Of a stretch of DNA of 11,650 bases, positions 5,703-11,650 are shown piece by piece. The position numbers and the translations under genes are program-made. Source of the stretch: Deltaproteobacteria bacterium (GTDB lineage Bacteria; Myxococcota_A; UBA9160); contig DOUU01000448.1 of NCBI GenBank assembly GCA_003520425.1, positions 12,699 through 24,348 on the forward strand, in the 5' to 3' direction. Under the pieces are notes generated by a model. That model was not told where the DNA came from. It saw only the letters and a list, made by a program, of their open reading frames with translations, and ran no database searches. Positions within the stretch are counted from its first letter, which is position 1. Each line of letters begins with the position of its first letter.

Positions 5703-6898
5703 ACCACGCGCCAAAGCCGGCTCCGGAGCGCGAGGTCGAGCTCACGATTTCCTCGCTTGCGGGCGGCGGCGACGGCATCGGCCGTGAAGCCGGGGGCCGC
5801 GTATGCTTCGTGCCCTTCAGTGCCCCTGGGGATCGCGTCCGCGTCCGCCTGGTGGAAGAGCGTGCGCGCTTTACGCGCGGCGAAATCGTCGAGCTCCTCG
5901 CGGCTTCGCCGGTCCGCACCGAGCCGCAGTGCCCCGTGTTCGGGCTGTGCGGCGGCTGCGCCTGGCAGCACATCCAGTACGCCGCGCAGCTCGACGCCAA
6001 GCGCGAGATCCTGCGCAGCGCCCTTGAGCGGGTGGGACGCCTCTCATTGCCGGGTCCCATCGAGCTCGTGCCGAGCCCCGTGCCTTACCGCTATCGCGCC
6101 CGCACGCGTGTTCTCGTCGAAGGAGGACGGGTCGGCTATCGGCAGCGGCGCTCCCACGCCCTCTGTGCCGCAAGCCACTGCCCCGTCCTGGTCCCTGAAC
6201 TCGACATAGCCCTGGCAGAGCTCGGAGCATCGGGCGAGTCCGGCTCGGGCGAGTGGGAGCTCGTCTCCGGCGAGGGCGGAGCGGTGCGCATGGAAAGGCT
6301 CGGCGTCTTGGCCCCGCGCGGCTCAGCGGTCGAGCTTTCGATTCGGATCGGGGCCGACAGCCTCGTCTTCTCGCCGGGCGTCTTCGTGCAATCGAATCGC
6401 TGGCTGCGCGACGCGCTCGCTGCAGCGGTGCACGAGGCTGCGGAGCACGGCACCCTTGCGGTCGAACTCTTCGCTGGCGCGGGCTTTCTCACGCTCGGCC
6501 TCGCGCGGCGCTTCACAAAGGTCGTGGCCGTCGAGGGTGGCGCAGCCGGCTGCGCGGATCTTGTGCGCAACGCGCGCCGGGCCGGGCTTCGCAACATCGA
6601 TGTACGCTGTGAGGCTGCAGAGCGGGCAGCCGCGCAGGGATTCGGCGCCATCCCCGACGCCGTGGTCCTCGACCCCCCGCGCAGCGGCCTGGCCGCAAAC
6701 GGGGCGGCGGCCGTCTGCGCGCTCGGGGCCAAGCGCATCGTGTACCTCTCTTGCGATCCGGCGACCTTGGCCCGCGATCTTGGGGTGCTGTGCGCGGGAG
6801 GCTACAAGCTCCGGTGCGTGCGAGGCTTTGACCTCTTCCCGCAGACCGCACATGTCGAAGCGCTCGCGACCCTGGAGCTCGCGCGGGCGCCCGCCTAG
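5699..6898 (+). CDS. TrmA/RumA (RlmD-like) RNA uracil-5-methyltransferase
   Basis: The 399-residue enzyme methylates C5 of a uridine in rRNA or tRNA with S-adenosylmethionine. An N-terminal TRAM RNA-binding domain (about 10-68) is followed by the Fe-S cysteines C78-x5-C84-x2-C87 and C161, spaced as in E. coli RumA/RlmD. The methyltransferase part has the SAM-binding VELFAGAGFLTLGLA (255-269), the LDPPRSG motif (324-330), the catalytic Cys352 in YLSCDP and the base Glu387 in HVEALA, all intact. Sequence alone does not separate 23S U1939, 23S U747 or tRNA m5U54 specificity; the Fe-S cluster favours an RlmD/RlmC-type enzyme. A Gly/Ser/Glu-rich linker at 177-194 contains a small duplication. The GTG at 5699 is chosen because it overlaps the hydrolase stop (GTGA) and leaves the TRAM domain whole. 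The stop lies 6 nt from the end of the convergent response regulator gene. Confidence 0.93.
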   Translation: MNHAPKPAPEREVELTISSLAGGGDGIGREAGGRVCFVPFSAPGDRVRVRLVEERARFTRGEIVELLAASPVRTEPQCPVFGLCGGCAWQHIQYAAQLDAKREILRSALERVGRLSLPGPIELVPSPVPYRYRARTRVLVEGGRVGYRQRRSHALCAASHCPVLVPELDIALAELGASGESGSGEWELVSGEGGAVRMERLGVLAPRGSAVELSIRIGADSLVFSPGVFVQSNRWLRDALAAAVHEAAEHGTLAVELFAGAGFLTLGLARRFTKVVAVEGGAAGCADLVRNARRAGLRNIDVRCEAAERAAAQGFGAIPDAVVLDPPRSGLAANGAAAVCALGAKRIVYLSCDPATLARDLGVLCAGGYKLRCVRGFDLFPQTAHVEALATLELARAPA

Positions 6899-6904
6899 TT
6901 CGGC

Positions 6905-7543
6905 TCAGGGCTCGACGAGACCGAAGCGCAGGGCGTAGCGCACGAGCTCGGTGGCTTTGCGCACCCCGAGTTTCCGCATCAGGCTCGTGCGGTGCGCCTC
7001 GACGGTCTTTGTGCTGATGTGCAGGGCGGCTGCGATCTCTTTGGCGGAAAGGCCGTCCGCGATCAAGTGCACGATCTCTCGCTCGCGGCCGGAGAGCATG
7101 GAGAAGGGGTCTCCCGCCCGCTGCGGCGCGCGCAGCTGCGCGACGATCTCCTTGGCAATCGGCGGACTGAAGAAGCTGCCCCCCTTCACGACAGCGCGCA
7201 CGGCCTCGATCACGTCGGCAGCGGGGCCGTTTTTCAGCAGGTAGCCGTCGGCGCCGAGCGCGACGGCGCTTTGCACAAGGGGCGGGTCGCCGTGGACGGA
7301 CAAGAGAATCGCCTTCACCGCGGGGAAGCGGCGCCGAACCCGTTCGAGGGTCTCGAGCCCGCCGAGCTTCGGCATGCTGATGTCGAGGATCACGACGTCG
7401 GGCTGGTGCGTTCCGATCTGCTCCAGCAGGTCCTCCCCGTCGGCGGCTTCGCCGCAGACCTCGATGTCCGCCTCGCGCTCGAGCAGGCGTCGCAGGCCCT
7501 CGCGCACAATCCCATGGTCGTCGGCGATCAGGACACGCGTCAT
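6905..7543 (-). CDS. NarL/FixJ-type response regulator (LuxR-type HTH)
   Basis: The 212-residue protein is a two-component transcriptional regulator. The receiver domain (1-118) has the acidic pair Asp8/Asp9, the phospho-acceptor Asp54 in VVILDISMP, Ser82 and Lys104 in YLLKNG. A short linker leads to a LuxR-type DNA-binding domain (about 148-207) with the signature LSGREREIVHLIADGLSAKE and STKTVEAHRTSLMRKLGV. The ATG at 7543 is chosen because the receiver domain begins at residue 2; upstream in-frame codons add 22 residues with no domain content. No sensor histidine kinase gene is in the window, so it is an orphan here. It is transcribed against the RNA methyltransferase gene (6-nt gap) and diverges from the TOPRIM gene over 104 bp. 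Its signal and targets are unknown. Confidence 0.93.
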   Translation of the reverse strand: MTRVLIADDHGIVREGLRRLLEREADIEVCGEAADGEDLLEQIGTHQPDVVILDISMPKLGGLETLERVRRRFPAVKAILLSVHGDPPLVQSAVALGADGYLLKNGPAADVIEAVRAVVKGGSFFSPPIAKEIVAQLRAPQRAGDPFSMLSGREREIVHLIADGLSAKEIAAALHISTKTVEAHRTSLMRKLGVRKATELVRYALRFGLVEP

Positions 7544-7647
7544 GCCACACGTATACCGTTCGGCGAGGCCAGAGCCAAGCGCCAGCGGCAGGCGCGCCGC
7601 GCCTGACACTCGCGGGCCAAGCCGCTAGGTTTCTCGCGGAGACAAAC

Positions 7648-8316
7648 GTGCCTTCCGAGGCTTCCCGCGCAAGCAGCCAAGAAGCTCTGGCCAGCCGGTT
7701 CGTGCTCTACGTCGAGGGACCAAGCGATCGCGAGATTCTGCGCTCCTGGGCGTGGCGGGTTTCGCCGGAGCTGGCGCGTGCGCTCGTGCAAGCGGCCGTG
7801 ATTCTCGGCGGTCGACAGCCCGCCCGAGCGGCGGACCATTTTCGCGCGGTCCGCTCGGAGTCCCCTGGTGCGCGGGGCCTTTGCGTTCTGGACCGCGACG
7901 GAAGCGCCGCGTCTCTGCCTGCGACGTCCTCCACCGAGCCCGGGCTGGAGTTCTTCACCTGGGGCCGGCGCCACATCGAGAGCTACTTGCTCGTCCCTGA
8001 TGCGATCGTGCGGGCCGCGGGCTTTCTCGCCGAGGATCCTCGCCAGAGGCGCCTCGTGCACCGGCACCTGCCCCCCCTTCAGGATGAGCCAGCGCTGCGG
8101 GAGGTCCACGCCAAGGCGCTGCTCGCCGAGGGAGGGCCCCTGGCCCGCGCCCTCGGCCGTCCCCTTTCTCCGGGTCATATCGCGCGCCAGATGGATCGGC
8201 GCGATCTCCACCCCGACGTCCTCGATCTGCTCGGCCGCGTCGCCGCAGGTCTCGAGGGGACGTCCGCCTTGGGAGGGCGCCGTTTTTCCTTGCCCACCGA
8301 CCCATTGCAAGGTTAA
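7648..8316 (+). CDS. Stand-alone TOPRIM-domain protein, DUF4435/OLD-like
   Basis: The 222-residue protein looks like the TOPRIM half of OLD-type nucleases or a DUF4435 relative, without any ATPase domain. The expected acidic residues are visible: Glu23 in LYVEGPSDREIL, a glycine turn GG at 54-55, and the DxD motif in VLDRDGS (80-86). It continues with WGRRHIESYLLVPDAIV (105-121), resembling the E-(S/N)-YL-L-P segment that follows TOPRIM in those families. TOPRIM domains bind divalent metal and act in DNA or RNA cleavage and transfer; whether this one is catalytic is not known. The start is a GTG at 7648 with GGAG 6 nt upstream. No AAA/OLD ATPase or helicase gene adjoins it. Genes for a CBS protein and a DUF3604 lipoprotein follow on the same strand with short spacing, suggesting one transcript. 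The C-terminal third has no recognised motif. Confidence 0.72.
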   Translation: MPSEASRASSQEALASRFVLYVEGPSDREILRSWAWRVSPELARALVQAAVILGGRQPARAADHFRAVRSESPGARGLCVLDRDGSAASLPATSSTEPGLEFFTWGRRHIESYLLVPDAIVRAAGFLAEDPRQRRLVHRHLPPLQDEPALREVHAKALLAEGGPLARALGRPLSPGHIARQMDRRDLHPDVLDLLGRVAAGLEGTSALGGRRFSLPTDPLQG

Positions 8317-8344
8317 AGGTGTCTCGTGGAGGGGGGTGTCTCGC

Positions 8345-8352
8345 AAAGGGAG
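8345..8352 (+). promoter_or_regulatory. Ribosome binding site deciding the CBS-protein start
   Basis: AAAGGGAG stands 6 nt before a GTG at 8359 and favours that start over the in-frame GTG at 8326, which has only a weak, badly spaced AAAGG upstream. Confidence 0.65.
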
Positions 8353-8358
8353 ACGCAC

Positions 8359-8961
8359 GTGACTTCCCTTCTCGACGGCGAGTTCGATCCGTCCGCTCCC
8401 GAGCACGATGAGCCCGGAGTTGAGGACGAGGAGTTCGGGAGCGACGACGAGGGCACGCAGCGCCGCGCCCACCGTGCCGCGTTCAACAAGCGGCTGCTCC
8501 GAGAGCCGCTCTCCGTGCTCCCAGCACGCAGGCCGATCGTGTTCTCGGCGGATGGCTCTGTCAGCGACGCCATCCGCGCCATGCAGCGCGAGCATCGTGG
8601 CGTGGTGGTGATCACCGAGGACGGGACCCCGCAGTCCGCGCTGCGGGGAATCTTCACGGAGCGCGACGTGCTGCTGCGCGTGGCCGGGCGCGGTCGGAAT
8701 CCCGCGACGCTGCGCCTTTCCGAGGTCATGACCGAGAACCCTGAGCGCCTGCTCGAGGAGTCGAGCATCGCGTGGGTCCTCAACAAGATGTCCCTCGGCG
8801 GCTTCCGCCATGTTCCCGTGGTGGACGCCCAGGACCGTCCAGTGTTCGTGATCTCCGTGCGCGACGTCGTCGAGTTCCTCGTGGAGGCCTTCCCCCGGGA
8901 GGTGCTGAATCTTCCCCTCGAATACGGTGCGGACCGGCAGCGCGACCGCGAGGGGGCGTAG
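8359..8961 (+). CDS. CBS-domain pair protein
   Basis: The 200-residue protein contains two CBS domains forming a Bateman module, which usually binds adenosine nucleotides and acts as a sensor. CBS1 covers about residues 52-107 (SDAIRAMQREHRGVVVITE...LRGIFTERDVLLRV) and CBS2 about 120-175 (LSEVMTENPERLLEESSI...FRHVPVVDAQDRPVFVISVRDVVEFL); the ERD and VRDV ends and the RHVPVVD strand are typical. The first 33 residues are strongly acidic (EFDPSAPEHDEPG, VEDEEFGSDDEG), likely disordered. No enzymatic or transporter domain is attached, so it probably regulates a partner. The GTG at 8359 has the better ribosome binding site; a GTG at 8326 would add 11 residues. It follows the TOPRIM gene after 42 bp and abuts or overlaps the DUF3604 gene. 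Confidence 0.9.
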   Translation: MTSLLDGEFDPSAPEHDEPGVEDEEFGSDDEGTQRRAHRAAFNKRLLREPLSVLPARRPIVFSADGSVSDAIRAMQREHRGVVVITEDGTPQSALRGIFTERDVLLRVAGRGRNPATLRLSEVMTENPERLLEESSIAWVLNKMSLGGFRHVPVVDAQDRPVFVISVRDVVEFLVEAFPREVLNLPLEYGADRQRDREGA

Positions 8962-11236
8962 ACAGTCCTTGCGGGATCAGCCCGCCCTGGGATCGCTGTG
9001 GCTCGGCGTGCTCGCGTGCACCCTGTTCGCCTGCTCGGGCCGCGACCGCCCAGCGGGTGTGATCGAAGGCAAGGCCCGTCCCGACTCCGTGCAGCGCGGT
9101 GAGGCGGGAGTCCAGGAGGCCGCCTCGCGCAACCTCGCCACGCGCGCAGGCCCGCGTGTCCTCGGGGAAAAGCGCATCCTGTTCGGCGACCTGCACGTGC
9201 ACACCACGTATTCCACGGATGCCTTCTTCATGTCGCTCCCGGTCATGGCAGGCGAGGGCGCACATCCTCCCGCCGACGCGTGCGACTTCGCGCGCTACTG
9301 CTCCCAGCTCGACTTCTTCGCCCTCACCGACCACGCCGAGGGTCTCACGCCCGAGCATTGGGCGTCGGAGAAGGAGAGCATCCGCCAGTGCAACGCCATG
9401 GCGGGGGACCCCGCAGACCCCGACCTCGTCGCCTTCACAGGATTCGAGTGGACGCAGGTGGGACGCACCCCGGAGACGCACTTTGGACACAAGTGCGTGT
9501 TCTTCCGTGACGATGCGGAATCGGCCGTGCCGGCTCGTCCCATCACGGCCCAAGCGAACGACGGAGCAGATCTGTTCGCGGGACTGGATCTGGCCCGGAG
9601 CCTGCGCTGGTTCGATCCCCTCGGCTACCGCGACTACGCCGACTTCCTTTGGATGATCGACCGGGTGTCGCGGCTCCCCCGTTGCGCGAGCGGCACCGAT
9701 ACGCGGACCTTGCCGACGGATTGCCAGGAGAACGCGGCCACGCCCGATGTTCTCTTCGAGAAACTGCGCCAGTGGGGTTACCCCGTGATGGTGATTCCGC
9801 ACGGGACGAGCTGGGGTTTCTATACGCCGCCCGGCACCACGATGGACAAGCAGCTCACCCACAAGTACCACGACCCTGCGCTGCAGCCCCTCATCGAAGT
9901 GATGTCCGGTCACGGGAACTCAGAACAGTATCGCTGGTGGCGCGAGTATGACGAAGGGCCGGACGGAAAGAAGATCTGCCCCGAACCCACGGCCGACTAT
10001 CTGCCGTGCTGCTGGCAGGCCGGCGAGATCATGCGCAAGCGCTGCGGCGATCTTCCCGCCGCCGAGTGCGAGGCCAGGGTGGAGGAGGCCAAGCGCCTGG
10101 CGCTCGACGCCTCGGTTTCCCCGCAGCTCGTCTTCCCGGATACGCGCGCCGAGGATTGGCTCGATTGCGGGCAATGCCGCGATTGCTTTAAGCCCACCTT
10201 CTCGCTCAGACCGCAGGAGTCGGTCCAGTACACGATGGCGATCTCGAACTTCGACGAGAAGGACGAGCGTGGCGAGCCGCTCCGCTTCCACTACGGCTTC
10301 GTCGCCTCGAGCGACAACCACAAGGCCCGGCCAGGCACGGGCTACAAGCAGTATGACCGTCGGCAGATGACCGAGGCTGTGGGTGTGCGATCGACGTTCT
10401 ACGACGACCTCGGCCGCCGTCGCCGACTCAAGCTGCAGACCGACCCGCGCAAGCCGATGGTCGTGGGCGAGCTCGGAGGCCTGCTCTCGGCAGACGTGGA
10501 GCGCGTGGCCAGCTACCTCTACCCCGGCGGACTCGTCGCCGTGCACAGCGCAGGCCGCAGTCGGCAGGCGATCTGGGAAGCGCTCGAGCGGCGCGAAGTC
10601 TACGGCACGAGCGGGCCGCGCATTCTCCTGTGGTTCGACCTTCTGAACGGACCCGAGGGCCCGGCACCCATGGGGAGCACGGTGACGCTCGCCGGCGCGC
10701 CGCGCTTTGAGGTGCGGGCCATCGGCTCTGCCGTGGAGCAGCCGGGCTGCCCGGAGACCACGATCCGCGGCCTCCCGCCCGAACGCGTGGAGCGGCTGTG
10801 CCGCGGAGAGTGCCACCATCCCAGTGACAGACGTCATCCCATCGTCGCCATCGAGATCGTCCGGATTCGACCGCAAGCGACGCCCGGGGAGGACGTGAAC
10901 CGCCTGATTGAAGACCCGTGGCTGCGCTTCGAATGTGGTGCGGATCCGTCGGGCTGCACGGTCCAGTTCGAGGATCTCGAGTTCCCCCGGCTCCGCCGGC
11001 ACACGCTCTACTACGCGCGGGCGATCGAGGAGGAGACCCCCGCGATCAACGGCGCGAATCTGCGCACGCAGTTCGACTCCTCCGGCAGGGCTGTGGCCAC
11101 AAAGCCTTGCTACGGCGACTACCGAACGCCGTTCTCCGACGACTGTCTCTCGCCGGTTCAGGAGCGCGCCTGGTCGAGCCCGATTTTCGTGGATCCCGGG
11201 GACGGAAAGCCGCTCACGGATCGCTCGGGTCCGTAA
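8927..11236 (+). CDS. DUF3604 (PHP-superfamily-like) putative lipoprotein
   Basis: The 769-residue protein belongs to the DUF3604 family, whose members have no established biochemical role but carry PHP-phosphoesterase-like metal motifs. These are visible in order: HVH in GDLHVHTTYS (87-96), LTDHAEG (133-139), FEW (173-175), IPHGTSWG (290-297) and SSDNHKARPGTGYKQY (461-476). An N-terminal export signal ends in LFAC at Cys36, a lipobox-like site, so it is probably an envelope lipoprotein. Cysteines cluster in the middle (C351, C361, C362, C373, C381, DCGQCRDC 413-420) and near the C-terminus, suggesting disulfides outside the cytoplasm. The region after about 560 resembles the family's beta-rich tail. 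The start is uncertain: the GTG at 8927 overlaps the CBS gene by 35 nt and has no ribosome binding site, while a TTG at 8969 gives a neat 21-residue lipoprotein signal and lies 7 nt after the CBS stop. The 3' end overlaps the convergent membrane-protein gene by 23 nt. Confidence 0.88.
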   Translation: MRTGSATARGRRQSLRDQPALGSLWLGVLACTLFACSGRDRPAGVIEGKARPDSVQRGEAGVQEAASRNLATRAGPRVLGEKRILFGDLHVHTTYSTDAFFMSLPVMAGEGAHPPADACDFARYCSQLDFFALTDHAEGLTPEHWASEKESIRQCNAMAGDPADPDLVAFTGFEWTQVGRTPETHFGHKCVFFRDDAESAVPARPITAQANDGADLFAGLDLARSLRWFDPLGYRDYADFLWMIDRVSRLPRCASGTDTRTLPTDCQENAATPDVLFEKLRQWGYPVMVIPHGTSWGFYTPPGTTMDKQLTHKYHDPALQPLIEVMSGHGNSEQYRWWREYDEGPDGKKICPEPTADYLPCCWQAGEIMRKRCGDLPAAECEARVEEAKRLALDASVSPQLVFPDTRAEDWLDCGQCRDCFKPTFSLRPQESVQYTMAISNFDEKDERGEPLRFHYGFVASSDNHKARPGTGYKQYDRRQMTEAVGVRSTFYDDLGRRRRLKLQTDPRKPMVVGELGGLLSADVERVASYLYPGGLVAVHSAGRSRQAIWEALERREVYGTSGPRILLWFDLLNGPEGPAPMGSTVTLAGAPRFEVRAIGSAVEQPGCPETTIRGLPPERVERLCRGECHHPSDRRHPIVAIEIVRIRPQATPGEDVNRLIEDPWLRFECGADPSGCTVQFEDLEFPRLRRHTLYYARAIEEETPAINGANLRTQFDSSGRAVATKPCYGDYRTPFSDDCLSPVQERAWSSPIFVDPGDGKPLTDRSGP

Positions 11237-11650
11237 ACAGCGGCTCGGGGAAGGCCGCCCCGCTGGCCCGCGCCCGTCGAACCTCCGCGATCAGTTCGAG
11301 CGCACGGGGCAAGAAGAGCACACCGACCAGCACGTTCAGGACGAGAAACGTGGTGTTGGTGACGAACGCATAGGCGATGAGCTGGTCACGGGTGCCGAAG
11401 TCGGAGAAGCACGCCGCCCACGCGAGCTCACGAGTGCCGAAGTTTCCAAGGGAAGGAAGCGAGATCGCCGTGTAGAGCAGAGGAATCCGGGCCGCGAGCG
11501 CCCACCACGGAATGCGAATGCCGAAGCTGGCGGAGGTGACCCGGACCAGCACGATGTCGGCGCTGGCCAGCAGGATGAAGAAACCGACAAAGGCCGCTCC
11601 CGAAATCAGCCACCAGTGCTGCGGCCAGCGGCGCATGGTCGCGTAAAGCA
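11214..11650 (-). CDS. Flippase-like / lysylphosphatidylglycerol synthase TM-type membrane protein (5' end cut by window edge)
   Basis: The minus-strand frame is open to the right edge (LYAT precedes the first visible ATG at 11636), so the 145 or so residues here are the C-terminal part of a longer protein. Strongly hydrophobic segments (WWLISGAAFVGFFILLASADIVLV, WWALAARIPLLYTAISL, and YAFVTNTTFLVLNVLVGVLFL) surround the motif LPSLGNFGTREL. That motif corresponds to the conserved P-x-x-GG-x-G-x-RE region of LPG-synthase-type membrane domains (UPF0104/AglD2-like, flippase-like). Such proteins are polytopic inner-membrane proteins linked to lipid flipping or export of polyprenyl or lipid-linked products; the exact role here is unknown. 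The tail is a short basic then proline-rich cytoplasmic stretch (EVRRARASG...DPSDP). Its stop lies 23 nt inside the convergent DUF3604 gene. Confidence 0.75.
   Translation of the reverse strand, partial: LYATMRRWPQHWWLISGAAFVGFFILLASADIVLVRVTSASFGIRIPWWALAARIPLLYTAISLPSLGNFGTRELAWAACFSDFGTRDQLIAYAFVTNTTFLVLNVLVGVLFLPRALELIAEVRRARASGAAFPEPLFTDPSDP

Noticed and set aside
7544..7647. Possible operator around GTATAC near 7550 in the gap between the response regulator and TOPRIM genes
   Set aside because: The palindrome is only 6 bp, has no second copy, and no clear promoter boxes accompany it.
7540..8811. A 423-codon minus-strand frame antisense to the TOPRIM and CBS genes
   Set aside because: It has no recognisable motif, whereas the plus strand has clear TOPRIM and CBS motifs and good ribosome binding sites.
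1..11650. tRNA, rRNA, CRISPR arrays, insertion sequences or attachment sites
   Set aside because: No regularly spaced repeats, transposase or integrase motifs, terminal inverted repeats or cloverleaf-like segments were seen, and nearly all bases lie in recognised genes.

Overview
The window is a GC-rich bacterial chromosomal segment, tightly packed with genes and without recognisable mobile elements, CRISPR arrays, rRNA or tRNA genes. The mix of genes (AlkB-type alkane monooxygenase with its own TetR regulator, a membrane-anchored DUF2255-like split-barrel protein, a DUF3604 lipoprotein and an LPG-synthase-type membrane protein) would suit a soil or aquatic proteobacterium-like lineage, perhaps Myxococcota or another former deltaproteobacterial group. 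That placement is inference only, as the window holds no phylogenetic marker with a clear signal.

Layout, left to right. (1) 1-1615: a TetR repressor gene (minus, cut by the left edge) diverges from an alkane 1-monooxygenase gene (alkB, plus). The gap holds two nearly identical 18-bp palindromes whose centres lie 32 bp apart around a TTGACA promoter, the clearest regulatory signal in the window. (2) 1602-4155: a minus-strand modABC operon for molybdate uptake, with ATGA start/stop overlaps at both junctions; modC converges on alkB and overlaps its end by 14 nt. (3) 4270-6898: a plus-strand run of a membrane-anchored DUF2255-like protein, an HSL-type alpha/beta hydrolase and a TrmA/RumA-type RNA uracil-5-methyltransferase, the last two joined by a GTGA overlap. 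(4) 6905-7543: an orphan NarL-type response regulator on the minus strand. (5) 7648-11236: a plus-strand run of a stand-alone TOPRIM protein, a two-CBS-domain protein and a large DUF3604/PHP-superfamily putative lipoprotein. (6) 11214-11650: the C-terminal part of a flippase-like/LPG-synthase-type membrane protein on the minus strand, cut by the right edge.

How the parts may work together: the TetR/alkB pair looks like an inducible hydrocarbon or fatty-chain oxidation unit, but no rubredoxin or rubredoxin reductase is encoded here, so electrons must come from elsewhere. modABC supplies molybdate for molybdoenzymes. The hydrolase and DUF2255-like protein could belong to lipid or xenobiotic metabolism, but nothing here fixes a substrate. 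The least understood part is the TOPRIM-CBS-DUF3604 run, where each protein has a recognisable fold but no assigned role. All three convergent gene pairs overlap or nearly touch (14-nt overlap, 6-nt gap, 23-nt overlap), leaving no room for ordinary intergenic terminators. No gene-free stretch exceeds about 115 bp.
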